From the NCBI RefSeq assembly GCF_009617575.1, contig NZ_WIXJ01000003.1, positions 62,001-126,000 on the forward strand: a stretch of DNA of 64,000 bases, given 5' to 3'. Positions 37,846 to 46,224 of this stretch are shown here, in pieces. A program made the position numbers and the translations under genes. A model generated the notes under the pieces. That model did not search any database, had not been told where the DNA came from, and saw only the letters and a program-made list of their open reading frames with translations. Positions within the stretch are counted from its first letter, which is position 1; every line of letters begins with the position of its first letter. The stretch comes from Rhodocyclus gracilis. Lineage in GTDB: Bacteria > Pseudomonadota > Gammaproteobacteria > Burkholderiales > Rhodocyclaceae.

Positions 37846-37873
37846 GCTCTGCCGCCCTCGTAGGCGGCAGAGC
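37846..37873. terminator. 11-bp hairpin after the flavin reductase gene
   Basis: GCTCTGCCGCC and GGCGGCAGAGC flank a 6-base loop; the stem is perfect. No T-run follows on either strand, so it may be a factor-assisted terminator for the flavin reductase gene or a small interspersed repeat. It lies 40 bases after the stop codon. Confidence 0.4.
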
Positions 37874-37922
37874 CTACGTCTTGGTTGACGCGAAAGGTGT
37901 CCGCCCGCGCTACGGCGCACGC

Positions 37923-37951
37923 TTGTGGTGATCGGTGGCGCCGCATAGAAT
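37923..37951 (+). promoter_or_regulatory. Promoter of the tRNA-Gly gene
   Basis: TTGTGG (37923-37928) and TAGAAT (37946-37951) are separated by exactly 17 bases, giving a transcription start close to the tRNA 5' end at 37961. Confidence 0.65.
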
Positions 37952-37960
37952 GGCGGCCTC

Positions 37961-38034
37961 GCGGGTGTAGTTCAATGGTAGAACGAAAGCTTCCCAAGCT
38001 TTATACGAGGGTTCGATTCCCTTCACCCGCTCCA
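37961..38034 (+). tRNA. tRNA-Gly (anticodon CCC)
   Basis: 74 bases including an encoded CCA end. The acceptor stem GCGGGTG pairs with CACCCGC; the D-arm is GTTC-AATGGTA-GAAC; the anticodon stem AAAGC/GCTTT encloses the loop TTCCCAA, so the anticodon is CCC (codon GGG); the T-arm loop reads TTCGATT. It has its own promoter and is followed directly by a strong terminator, so it is a single-gene unit. Confidence 0.96.
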
Positions 38035-38040
38035 GACAGC

Positions 38041-38079
38041 AAAGCGAAGGGCCGGAATTTCCGGCCCTTCGCTTTTTTT
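38041..38079 (+). terminator. Rho-independent terminator after tRNA-Gly
   Basis: A near-perfect GC-rich hairpin (arms AAGCGAAGGGCCGGAA and TTCCGGCCCTTCGCTT) ends in a run of seven T. It also faces the 82-aa gene on the other strand, for which it offers only a short T-run. Confidence 0.92.
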
Positions 38080-38104
38080 ATCGACCTGCCGTCACCAACG
38101 GCGG

Positions 38105-38353
38105 CTACCAGCCATTGAAGTCCTTGGCGACTTGCCCGTCGTCGAGCATTTCGCCTTCGATCTTCACGCGCAGCAGAATCAGGCCGCGCAGGGATTCGCG
38201 GGCCTTGTCCTCCGGCCAGTTGTCTTGCGGGTGGCGCAGGCATTCCTCGACGGCTTCATGGTCGCTCAGGTCGACGCCGCAGATGGCGGCGTAGTAGGCC
38301 ATTTCGCGGTCTAGCCGCGCCAGTTCGTCGTCGTAGTGCTCGAGTGCGCTCAC
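38105..38353 (-). CDS. Small hypothetical acidic protein
   Basis: 82 residues, acidic, predicted mostly helical (HYDDELARLDREMAYYAAIC, LLRVKIEGEMLDD), no signal or membrane segment. It starts at a GTG whose bases overlap the stop of the upstream binding-protein gene (GTGA), which suggests translational coupling and supports its being real. I do not recognise the family. Confidence 0.6.
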   Translation of the reverse strand: MSALEHYDDELARLDREMAYYAAICGVDLSDHEAVEECLRHPQDNWPEDKARESLRGLILLRVKIEGEMLDDGQVAKDFNGW

Positions 38354-39516
38354 GGCAGCGGAATCCAGTGCCCGTCCTTGACCGTCATCATCAGGCGGGC
38401 GCGGCTGTCCATGCCGTTGTGGTTGCGCGGCGACATGGTGAAGACGCCTTGTGCGCCGACGAGTTCACGCGTCTGCTCCAGCGCGTCGCGCAGCGCGGCG
38501 CGGAATTCCGGCGTGCCCGGCTTCGCTTTCTTCAGCGCTTCGGGAATGGTCTTTTGCAGCAGCAGGCCGGCGTCCCAGGTGTTGGCACCGAAGGTCGAGG
38601 TCGTGCCGGCGCCGTACTTTGCTTCGTAGAGCTTGATGTAGTTCTGCGCGACGGCCTTGATCGGGTTGCTCGCCGGCAGTTCGTCGGCAACGAGCATCGG
38701 TCCGCCGGCCATCAGCGTGCCTTCGACGCGGGCACCGCCGATGCGGATGAAGTCGTTGGTGGCGACGCCGTGCGTCTGGTAGATGCGTCCCTTGTAGCCT
38801 TTTTCGGCAAGCGCTGTTTGCGGCAGTACCGCCGGGCCGCCGGTGGCCGCGACGAAAACGGCATCGGGGCGGGCGGCGAGGAGCTTCAGCGCCTGCCCGG
38901 TGACGGACGGATCGGTGCGCGTGAAGCGCTCATTGGCGACGATGCGGATGCCGGCTTTTTCCGCCATCGGCGCGAACACCTTGTACCAGTTCTCGCCGTA
39001 CGGATCGTTAAAACCAATGAAACCGATGCTGCGCACGTGCGTGGCGCGCATGTGGGCGACGACGGCTTCGGCGATGAGGTCGTCGTTTTGCGTCGTCTTG
39101 AATACCCAGTGGCGCTTGTCGTCCATCGGCGTCACCAGTGCCGAGGAACCGACCGTCGTGATCAGTGGCGTTTTCGCTTCGGCAACGAAGTCGAGCATGG
39201 CCAGCGCCGCCGGCGAGGTCGTCGGACCGATCAGCGCATCGACCTTGTATTCGGCGAGCAGCTTTTTCAGGTTGGTGACAGCGTTGGTTGGGTCGGAGGC
39301 GTCGTCGAGGACGACGTAATCGATTTTCTGTCCGCCGATTTCGCTCGGCAGCAAGGCAATCGTGTTCTTCTGGGGGATGCCGACGACAGCGGTGACACCG
39401 GTCGATGAGGCGATCACGCCGACTTTGATGTCGGCCAGGGCGATACTGGCCGATCCGGCAAGCAGGCTGGCGAGCAGCGCCGGCAAGAGGCGGCGACGAA
39501 GAAAACGCACGGGCAT
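38350..39516 (-). CDS. Branched-chain amino acid-type ABC transporter substrate-binding protein
   Basis: 388-residue periplasmic binding protein (type I fold). The signal peptide ends near SIALA-DIKVGV. Domain hallmarks are IKVGVIASSTGVTAVVGIPQ, DDASDPTNAVTNLKKLL, ALIGPTTSPAALAMLDF and FIGFNDPYGENWYKVF. The ATG at 39516 follows GAGGAG at 5 bases. No Liv permease or ATPase genes adjoin it, so it works with components encoded elsewhere; ligand may be leucine-like or an aromatic or other carboxylate. Confidence 0.9.
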   Translation of the reverse strand: MPVRFLRRRLLPALLASLLAGSASIALADIKVGVIASSTGVTAVVGIPQKNTIALLPSEIGGQKIDYVVLDDASDPTNAVTNLKKLLAEYKVDALIGPTTSPAALAMLDFVAEAKTPLITTVGSSALVTPMDDKRHWVFKTTQNDDLIAEAVVAHMRATHVRSIGFIGFNDPYGENWYKVFAPMAEKAGIRIVANERFTRTDPSVTGQALKLLAARPDAVFVAATGGPAVLPQTALAEKGYKGRIYQTHGVATNDFIRIGGARVEGTLMAGGPMLVADELPASNPIKAVAQNYIKLYEAKYGAGTTSTFGANTWDAGLLLQKTIPEALKKAKPGTPEFRAALRDALEQTRELVGAQGVFTMSPRNHNGMDSRARLMMTVKDGHWIPLP

Positions 39517-39635
39517 GGCAACTCCTCAAACAATGCGTAGAGACCGCGGATTATCCTCGAATCGCCGCCGAGAGGGCAGCGCCCGCTCCCGGCGGGGCCG
39601 TGCGTCGGGAGCGGGCGATGATAGAATCGCCCGCC

Positions 39636-39836
39636 ATGAACCTCGTCATTAACGGCGAAACCCGCCCCTTTCCCGAACCGCTGACCGTTGCCGGCCTGGT
39701 CGATACGCTGGGCTTTGTCGGCAAGCGCATTGCCGTCGAAAAAAACGGCGACATCGTGCCGCGCAGTCGCTACGCCGAGACGCCTCTCGCCGAGGGCGAC
39801 CGGCTGGAAATCGTCGTCGCGGTCGGCGGTGGCTGA
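39636..39836 (+). CDS. thiS: Sulfur carrier protein ThiS
   Basis: 66-residue ubiquitin-like protein that delivers sulfur for the thiazole of thiamine. MNLVINGETRPFPEPLTVAG opens it, and it ends VAVGGG, giving the C-terminal Gly-Gly needed for thiocarboxylation. A TAGAAT element at 39622-39627 would start the transcript only a few bases before the ATG, so the mRNA may be almost leaderless. thiG follows after a 259-base gap. Confidence 0.93.
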   Translation: MNLVINGETRPFPEPLTVAGLVDTLGFVGKRIAVEKNGDIVPRSRYAETPLAEGDRLEIVVAVGGG

Positions 39837-40095
39837 GGGCGGTGGCTGTCGGTACGCGCTGTGCGGCGGCCAGCCGGGTGGGACGCATCTGCGCCCCGTT
39901 TGCCGAGCGCCGACGGCCTCGTGCCGGCGCGAAAATTGTCGCTGCTATTAGTTGCCAGAATGTGTCGATGCGCTATCGCAGATCACCTGTCTTCTGACCG
40001 CTGAGCGAGATCGCGCCGATGGGCGCGACATTCTCGGCGCTTCCCCAATTTCGCGCGCAACGCGCCCCGTTTATTTGCTTCCTTCCGGAAAAACC

Positions 40096-40890
40096 ATGAA
40101 CCGCACTGCTACCCCGCTCGTCATCGCCGGTCGCGAATACCGCTCGCGCCTGCTCGTCGGCACCGGCAAGTACAAGGATTTCGCCGAAACCCGCGCCGCC
40201 ATCGACGCCTCCGGCGCCGAGATCGTCACCGTCGCCATCCGCCGCACCAACATCGGCCAGAACGCCGGCGAGCCGAACCTGCTCGATTTCCTGCCGCCGT
40301 CGCAGTTCACCATCCTGCCCAACACCGCCGGCTGTTACACCGCCGACGACGCGGTGCGCACGCTGCGTCTGGCGCGCGAACTGCTCGACGGCCACGCACT
40401 GGTCAAGCTCGAAGTCCTCGGCGACCCGAAGACGCTGTTCCCGAACATGCCGGAAACGCTGAAGGCCGCCGAAACGCTGGTCAAGGAAGGCTTCCAGGTG
40501 ATGGTCTACTGCGCCGACGACCCGATCCAGGCGAAGATGCTCGAAGACATCGGCTGCGTTGCGATCATGCCGCTGGCCTCGCTGATCGGCTCCGGCATGG
40601 GCATCGTCAATCCGTGGAACCTGCGCCTGATCCTCGACGCGGCGAAGGTGCCGGTGCTGGTCGACGCCGGCGTCGGCACGGCTTCGGACGCGGCCATCGC
40701 CATGGAACTCGGCTGCGACGGCGTGCTGATGAACACCGCCATCGCGCACGCGCAGGACCCGGTGCTGATGGCGTCGGCGATGAAGAAGGCGGTCGAGGCT
40801 GGCCGCGAAGCCTTCCTCGCCGGGCGCATGGCGCGCAAGTTCTACTCGGCCGACCCCTCGTCGCCGACCACTGGCCTGATTGGTTCCTGA
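40096..40890 (+). CDS. thiG: Thiazole synthase ThiG
   Basis: Forms the thiazole phosphate of thiamine from DXP, dehydroglycine and ThiS thiocarboxylate. 264-residue TIM barrel; the Schiff-base Lys is expected at 104 in [35 protein letters not shown] and [20 protein letters not shown] are conserved. Start at the ATG 40096, weak ribosome site. The 259 bases between thiS and thiG contain no recognisable gene; I searched it by eye for a TPP riboswitch and did not find the conserved core. Confidence 0.96.
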   Translation: MNRTATPLVIAGREYRSRLLVGTGKYKDFAETRAAIDASGAEIVTVAIRRTNIGQNAGEPNLLDFLPPSQFTILPNTAGCYTADDAVRTLRLARELLDGHALVKLEVLGDPKTLFPNMPETLKAAETLVKEGFQVMVYCADDPIQAKMLEDIGCVAIMPLASLIGSGMGIVNPWNLRLILDAAKVPVLVDAGVGTASDAAIAMELGCDGVLMNTAIAHAQDPVLMASAMKKAVEAGREAFLAGRMARKFYSADPSSPTTGLIGS

Positions 40891-40892
40891 CC

Positions 40893-41786
40893 ATGACGAC
40901 TCAAGACGACTCTACCGCCGCCAGCCAGCTGCGCGCCTCGCCGACCGACGCTGCGCCGGGTAACGCAGCGGCTCAGGACATGCGCCCCAAAGCAGGCCAA
41001 AAAATGGATCAGGAAGCAGGGCCCGTCGCGGGCCACGCCGCAGATGCCTCGACGCCCGCCAGCGATGGCGCTGCCGCCGTGTCGGCCGATACGGCGTCGC
41101 TGATGCAGCGCCCGGTGCGCAGTTTCGTCCTGCGTCAGGGACGCGTGTCGAACGCGCAGCAGCGCTACCGCGACAGCATGATGGCGAAGATCGGGGTCGA
41201 CTACGCACCGGCGCAGCTCGATTTTGACGCGCTGTTCGGTCGTCGCGCGCCGCGCATTCTCGAAATCGGCTTTGGCATGGGCGAAACGACGGCGACCATC
41301 GCGGTTGCCCGCGCCGACCACGATTTTCTTGGTGTTGAAGTACACACGCCGGGCGTTGGCAGTCTGTGCAAGCTGATCGCCGAGCGCGGCCTTGGCAACG
41401 TGCGCATCATCCAGCACGACGCGGCCGAGGTCTTGCGCGACATGATCGCGCCCGACTCGCTGGCGGGAGTGCATGTGTTCTTCCCCGATCCCTGGCCGAA
41501 GCTGCGTCATCGCAAGCGTCGCCTGATTCAGCCACCGTTGGTGGCCTTGCTGACCGACCGCTTGATGCCGGGCGGCTACATTCACTGCGCCACGGACTGG
41601 GAAAACTACGCCGAGCAGATGCTCGAAACGCTGGCCGGCGAGCCGCGTCTCGAGAACACGGCGGCGGGCTTCGCACCGCGGCCGGATTACCGTCCGCTCA
41701 CCAAATTCGAGCAGCGTGGCCTGCGCCTCGGGCACGGTATCTGGGATGTCGTCTTCCGCAAGCGCAGTCTGCCAGTGGCCGAGTGA
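40893..41786 (+). CDS. trmB: tRNA (guanine-N7-)-methyltransferase TrmB
   Basis: Adds m7G46 to tRNA using SAM. 297 residues as read from ATG 40893, two bases after the thiG stop. The first 70 residues are Ala/Asp/Ser-rich and not part of the family; the core begins [14 protein letters not shown], and an ATG at 41103 would give a conventional 227-residue protein. Neither start has a good ribosome site. SAM-binding motif [16 protein letters not shown] and the [15 protein letters not shown] segment are characteristic. Confidence 0.93.
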   Translation: MTTQDDSTAASQLRASPTDAAPGNAAAQDMRPKAGQKMDQEAGPVAGHAADASTPASDGAAAVSADTASLMQRPVRSFVLRQGRVSNAQQRYRDSMMAKIGVDYAPAQLDFDALFGRRAPRILEIGFGMGETTATIAVARADHDFLGVEVHTPGVGSLCKLIAERGLGNVRIIQHDAAEVLRDMIAPDSLAGVHVFFPDPWPKLRHRKRRLIQPPLVALLTDRLMPGGYIHCATDWENYAEQMLETLAGEPRLENTAAGFAPRPDYRPLTKFEQRGLRLGHGIWDVVFRKRSLPVAE

Positions 41787-41844
41787 GCGCGGTGCCGTAT
41801 CGGGTGTGCCGGGCCTGCCGCGTGTGCCGACGATTCGCCGGCGG

Positions 41845-42474
41845 CTAGCGCAGACGGAATACCACCGGCAGTATCAGTTCGCGGCGGTGGCTTCCCGGCA
41901 GCGAACCCATCGCCCAGACGGCGCGCAGGGCGGCGTTGTCGAGAATCGCGTGCCCGCAACTGGCCGCGAGCTGGACGTCGCTGATCGCGCCGTCGGCGTC
42001 GAGCGTGAGCAAGACCCGCACTTCGCCTTCGAGACCGGCGGCGATGGCTTCCGGCGGGTAATACTGGTGCCTGGCGAGCTTCTTCTGCGCCGCGCGTACC
42101 TCGTTCGCAGACGGCTCGGGACGCGCTTCGCGACGGCTCGAGGCGGGGGCGGGTTTGGGTGGCGCTGCCGTCGCGTCTTTGGCGGGCGCGCGCGCGACGG
42201 GCGGCGGCTCGGGCGGCGTGGCCGGTGGGGGGGCGCTCGTATCGGCTTTGCTGGCTTTAGCGGTGGCGTCGAGCGTGTTCTTGAGGAGCGCTTCGGCGGG
42301 CGCTTCGGGCGGGCGCAGCCGCGCTTCCAGCGTAACAGTCGGCGGTGGGGGCGCCTTCCGGTGGATCGCGCCGGCGAGCAAAATCGCCGCGTGCAGCGTT
42401 ACCGAGAGCGCGAGGGCGAGGGCAAGGCGTAAGGGCATGAGCGCGGTATTGTGCATCAAAACCAGCAAGGCCAT
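41845..42474 (-). CDS. TonB-family energy transducer-like protein
   Basis: 209 residues: an N-terminal membrane anchor (LALALALSVTLHAAILLAGA), a long Pro/Ala-rich periplasmic spacer, and a TonB C-terminal domain (ARHQYYPPEAIAAGLEGEVR ... LDNAALRAVWAMGSLP). It would couple the proton gradient to outer-membrane transport, but no ExbBD or receptor gene adjoins it. Start uncertain: ATG codons at 42474, 42456 and 42438 all lack clear ribosome sites. It is divergent from the ankyrin gene across 47 bases. Confidence 0.82.
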   Translation of the reverse strand: MALLVLMHNTALMPLRLALALALSVTLHAAILLAGAIHRKAPPPPTVTLEARLRPPEAPAEALLKNTLDATAKASKADTSAPPPATPPEPPPVARAPAKDATAAPPKPAPASSRREARPEPSANEVRAAQKKLARHQYYPPEAIAAGLEGEVRVLLTLDADGAISDVQLAASCGHAILDNAALRAVWAMGSLPGSHRRELILPVVFRLR

Positions 42475-42521
42475 GGCAGCGGCGGTATCTGCCGGGCATT
42501 GAGCGAAAAGGCGGAGCGACG

Positions 42522-43745
42522 ATGAACATTCTCAGGATGGCAACACGGACAGGCCTCGCGGCGATGCCGGTGGCGGGCGGGCCTAACGGCGGGCGGGGAT
42601 GGTTCGGCCACTGTTTGCGCCGATGCGGTATCGCTCTGGCGGCCTTGCTGACGTTTGCGTTCCTGCCCGTGGCGGCGCAGGCGGCGGCGCCCGATCCGAT
42701 CGAGTTCGGCGTGACGGTCGAGCGCGGTGATGTGCGCACCGTCAAGCGCTGGCTCGATGAGGGTCTGAGTCCGGATTTCATCGCCGACCGCCTCGGCACC
42801 GGCCTCATGATCGCCGCGTGGAACGGCGATATTCCGATGATGAGCCTCTTCGTCGAGCGAGGGGCGACGGTGCGCCAGACCAATCGCGCGGGCGAGCAGG
42901 CACTTCTCCTGGCGGCCTGGAACGGCCATCTGCCGGCGGTGCAATGGTTGCTCGATCACGGCGCGACGCTGAATCGTCCCGACCTGCAATGGAGCGCCCT
43001 GCATTACGCAGTGTTCAATGGTCAGGAGAAGGTGGCGCAGTTCCTCATCGAGCGTGGCGCCAAGATCGATGCGCGTTCGCCCAATGCGTCGACGCCGCTG
43101 ATGCTCGCCGCGCGTGAAGGGCGCGAGTCGCTGGCAAAAACGCTGCTCGAAGCGGGCGCCGATACCAAGGCCAAGAACGATTGGGGCGACAGCGCGCTGA
43201 CCCTGGCGATGCGCTATGACCACCTGCGTCTGGGACGGATGATTTCGACGCCGGAAGAATTCGCCATCGCCGCGCGCGCGCCAAAGGAGAGCTTTGGCCC
43301 GGTCAGCCGTTCCGTCAGCGCTCCCGGCGAAATCGACGAGCTGCTGCGGCAATTGCGACAGGCGCAGGCTGAGGGGCGGCCTACCGACGAGTTGCGGCAG
43401 AAATTCTTCGCGGCGGTAAATACCTTCCGTCAGAACACGACACCCACGCCGCAGGCGGCGCGGCGCCCGTTCCCCTTGCCGCAAACGCCGGGAACGCTGG
43501 TCATCACCGGCCGGCGCGGTCAGGTCGGCAGCGAGCGTGCCGAATTGCAGTCGAGTGCACCGGTCGCCAAGCCGGCTTCCGCAGGTGCTGCCGAGGCGGG
43601 CAATGGCGGTCGCGCGCCGGCCGCCAGCACGCCGGGGCAAGTGGCTGATCTGCTGCGCGAGTTGCGTCTGGCCGAGGTGCAGGGGCGGCCAACGCAGGAT
43701 ATTCAGCGCCGTCTGAACGAGGCGCTCGACCGTCTGCCGCGTTAG
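42522..43745 (+). CDS. Exported ankyrin-repeat protein with duplicated C-terminal helical motif
   Basis: 407 residues. A long signal peptide (hydrophobic IALAALLTFAFLPVAAQA, cleavage near residue 54) precedes about five ankyrin repeats (about 60-245, such as GEQALLLAAWNGHLPAVQWL). A proline-rich region follows. LLRQLRQAQAEGRPT (in 269-304) recurs as LLRELRLAEVQGRPT (in 372-407), an internal duplication outside the ankyrin part. The ATG at 42522 follows GGAG by 5 bases. Likely a periplasmic protein-binding scaffold; function unknown. Confidence 0.85.
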   Translation: MNILRMATRTGLAAMPVAGGPNGGRGWFGHCLRRCGIALAALLTFAFLPVAAQAAAPDPIEFGVTVERGDVRTVKRWLDEGLSPDFIADRLGTGLMIAAWNGDIPMMSLFVERGATVRQTNRAGEQALLLAAWNGHLPAVQWLLDHGATLNRPDLQWSALHYAVFNGQEKVAQFLIERGAKIDARSPNASTPLMLAAREGRESLAKTLLEAGADTKAKNDWGDSALTLAMRYDHLRLGRMISTPEEFAIAARAPKESFGPVSRSVSAPGEIDELLRQLRQAQAEGRPTDELRQKFFAAVNTFRQNTTPTPQAARRPFPLPQTPGTLVITGRRGQVGSERAELQSSAPVAKPASAGAAEAGNGGRAPAASTPGQVADLLRELRLAEVQGRPTQDIQRRLNEALDRLPR

Positions 43746-43769
43746 CGCGGGGGATGGCGATTTGTCGTC

Positions 43770-43800
43770 AGGCGCCGCATGCGTGGCGCCTGTGCTTTTT
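43770..43800 (+). terminator. Probable terminator after the ankyrin gene
   Basis: AGGCGCC and GGCGCCT form a 7-8 bp stem around an 8-base loop and are followed, after TGTGC-type bases, by five T. It lies 25 bases after the stop and just before the lipoprotein gene's ribosome site. Confidence 0.5.
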
Positions 43801-43814
43801 GAGGATGATTGCCG

Positions 43815-44348
43815 ATGAGTATGCGATTACGGTCCATGGCAGCACTGGCCGCAGCCGGCTGCGCTTTGGCCCTGCTTGGCGCGTGCAGTTCGGTGAAGGA
43901 AACGCACGCCTATCAGGCGGAAACCTTTCCCAGCGATACGCCGTTCCAGTACTACAGCAGCAAGGCGCCGGCAGCCGCGTGCGAAGTCGCCAAACGTGCC
44001 TTGTTGAGCCAGGGCTATCAGGTCAATGACAGCAAGCCGACGAACATCCAGGGCGAGAAGTATTTCCGGCCAACCCCCGACAAGGCGAGCCGGCTGGCCA
44101 TCACGCTCGTCTGCCTGCCGAGCAATCTGGGAACCGCCATCTACGCCAATGCGCTGGAGACGGAATTCGAGATGAAATCGAAGGGCAGCAGCGCCGGCGT
44201 CAGCGTCTCGGCGATTGGTTCGCTGTCCTTGCCGTGGGCGGCGGACAAGGATTCGCTCGTCAAGGTAGGCGAGGAGACGGTCACTTCGACCGACTTTTAC
44301 CGGCGGCTATTCGATCTGATCAAGGCGCTCGACGGCGACGACGAGTGA
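43815..44348 (+). CDS. Lipoprotein of the DUF2242 type
   Basis: 177-residue predicted outer-membrane lipoprotein. The signal region ends in a lipobox LLGACSS, with Cys about residue 24. The mature part resembles DUF2242 proteins (ACEVAKRALLSQGYQVNDSK, VSVSAIGSLSLPWAADKDSL). Start chosen at ATG 43815, preceded by GAGG; a TTG two codons earlier is possible. No known function; stands between the ankyrin gene and the convergent hemW. Confidence 0.75.
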   Translation: MSMRLRSMAALAAAGCALALLGACSSVKETHAYQAETFPSDTPFQYYSSKAPAAACEVAKRALLSQGYQVNDSKPTNIQGEKYFRPTPDKASRLAITLVCLPSNLGTAIYANALETEFEMKSKGSSAGVSVSAIGSLSLPWAADKDSLVKVGEETVTSTDFYRRLFDLIKALDGDDE

Positions 44349-44356
44349 GCGCCTGC

Positions 44357-45619
44357 TCAGTCGTCGCTGAGGAAGCCTTCGAGCAGCCGGTTGAGGAAGC
44401 GGCGGCCACGCGCGCTCGGTGCAATGCGTCCGCCGCTGCGTTCCAGCAAGCCCTCCCGCTCCGCCCGCCTGAGCGCCTCCTCGATCTGCGCGAGCGGCAG
44501 TGCGCAGCGTTCGGCGAACAGGCTTTCCGCGAAGCCCTCATTGAGGCGCAGCGCGTTCATCATGAATTCGAATGGCCGCTCTGCGGCGGCGACCGTGAAT
44601 TCTTCGGCCAGTGGCTGGCGGGGAGTGGGGGCATCTGCGCTGCCGCCGGTGCTGGCACGTGCGTCGACCGGCGCCAGTTCGGACAGGTAGCGCGCCGGTT
44701 GCGCCCAGCGCACCTGGCGCAGCACGCGTAGCTGGCCGGCGTCATCGAGCGAGCTCAGCTTGCTGTGCGCGCCCGCGCCGATGCCGAGGTAGTCGCCGTA
44801 GTGCCAGTAATTGAGGTTGTGCCGGCACTGCCGTCCGGGGCGTGCGAAGGCCGAGGTTTCGTAGTGCGTGAAACCGGCGGCGGCGAGTCGCGCCTCGATG
44901 CCCTCCTGCATGGCTGCCGCCGTGTCGTCGTCGGGCAGCACCGGCGGCGCGGCGGCAAAAGCCGTGTGCGGCTCCAGCGTCAGCTGGTAACAGGAAAGAT
45001 GCGGCGGCGCGAAGGTGAGCGCCGTTTCCAGATCGGCCAGCGCCTCGTCGACACGCTGGCCGGGCAGTGCGTACATCAGGTCGAGATTGAAATTGGCGAA
45101 GTGGCGGGCGGCCAGCTCGATGGCGCGACGGGCTTCGTCCTGCTTATGAACGCGGCCGAGCGCCTGTAACTGTGCCGCGGAGAAGCTCTGGATGCCAAGC
45201 GACAGGCGATTGACGCCGGCCTCCCGGTAGGCACGAAAGCGCGCCGCCTCCACTGCGCCGGGATTGGCTTCGAGCGTGATCTCCGCGTCGTCGGCCAGCG
45301 CGCCCTGTTGGCGCAGTTCGTCGAGCAGGCGATGCACCGCCTCGCCCGACATGAGGCTTGGCGTACCGCCGCCGAAAAACACCGAGCGGATCGGCCGCCC
45401 AGCCAGGGCCGGCGCCGCGGCCGTGAAATCGGCGATGAGCGCGGCGACGTACGCTGCCTCGGGAATCGCTTCGCGCACGCCGTGCGAATTGAAGTCGCAG
45501 TACGGGCACTTCTTGATGCACCACGGAAAATGTACGTACAGCGAGAGAGGCGGCAGCGGCGTGGTGCCGCCCGCCGTGCTGCGGACGTCTGGTGCGGGAA
45601 TTTGCCGGCTCGCCGCCAT
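44357..45619 (-). CDS. hemW: HemW, radical SAM haem chaperone
   Basis: 420 residues, related to coproporphyrinogen dehydrogenase but in the HemW group, which delivers haem to respiratory proteins. The cluster motif CIKKCPYCDFNSH, FFGGGTPSLMSGEAVHRLL and NLDLMYALPGQ are present. The upstream rdgB stop and this ATG overlap as TGATG. HemN-type extra N-terminal residues are absent. Third gene of rph-rdgB-hemW. Confidence 0.92.
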   Translation of the reverse strand: MAASRQIPAPDVRSTAGGTTPLPPLSLYVHFPWCIKKCPYCDFNSHGVREAIPEAAYVAALIADFTAAAPALAGRPIRSVFFGGGTPSLMSGEAVHRLLDELRQQGALADDAEITLEANPGAVEAARFRAYREAGVNRLSLGIQSFSAAQLQALGRVHKQDEARRAIELAARHFANFNLDLMYALPGQRVDEALADLETALTFAPPHLSCYQLTLEPHTAFAAAPPVLPDDDTAAAMQEGIEARLAAAGFTHYETSAFARPGRQCRHNLNYWHYGDYLGIGAGAHSKLSSLDDAGQLRVLRQVRWAQPARYLSELAPVDARASTGGSADAPTPRQPLAEEFTVAAAERPFEFMMNALRLNEGFAESLFAERCALPLAQIEEALRRAEREGLLERSGGRIAPSARGRRFLNRLLEGFLSDD

Positions 45620-46224
45620 CAGCCGCGTTCGCGCAGGCGTTCGAGGAGACGCGCGAGCGCCTGCCCGCGATGCGAGCGGCGGTGCTTCTCGGCGGCGGGT
45701 AATTCGGCGACGCTGGCCTGACACTCGGCGATCCACAGTAGCGGGTCGTAGCCAAAACCGCCGCCGCCGGTTGGCGCCGGTAGAATCTCGCCGATCCACT
45801 CGCCTTCGGCGATCAAGGGCTGCGGATCGTCGGCGCTGCGCACAAAGACGATGACGCAGACGAAACGCGCACGCCGCGAGGCCGACGCGTCGCCATTGCT
45901 GTGCTGTGCCAGTTCGGCCAGCAGCTTTTCGTTGTTGCGCGCGTCGGACTTCGGTTCGCCGGCGTAACGGGCGGAGTGCACACCGGGGGCGCCGCCGAGT
46001 GCGTCGACGCAGAGTCCCGAGTCGTCAGCAAGCGCCGGCAGACCGGTTGCGCGGGCGGCGTGGCGGGCTTTCGCCAGCGCGTTTTCAACGAAGGTCGCGT
46101 AGGGCTCTTCGGCTTCGCTGACGCCCAGTTCGCCCTGCGCAATCAGTTCCCAGCCGGCGGGGGCGAGGATCTCGCGCAGCTCGCCGAGCTTTTTCGCGTT
46201 GTTGGAGGCGAGAACGAGCTTCAT
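45619..46224 (-). CDS. rdgB: XTP/dITP diphosphatase RdgB
   Basis: 201-residue house-cleaning nucleotide pyrophosphatase that removes non-canonical purine triphosphates. The N-terminus [19 protein letters not shown] (SNN-K motif), [20 protein letters not shown] and [12 protein letters not shown] are hallmark segments. It overlaps rph by four bases (ATGA) and hemW by one. Confidence 0.96.
   Translation of the reverse strand: MKLVLASNNAKKLGELREILAPAGWELIAQGELGVSEAEEPYATFVENALAKARHAARATGLPALADDSGLCVDALGGAPGVHSARYAGEPKSDARNNEKLLAELAQHSNGDASASRRARFVCVIVFVRSADDPQPLIAEGEWIGEILPAPTGGGGFGYDPLLWIAECQASVAELPAAEKHRRSHRGQALARLLERLRERG

Noticed and set aside
39837-40095. TPP riboswitch between thiS and thiG
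   Set aside because: A CTGAG-like string is present but the long conserved downstream core is not.
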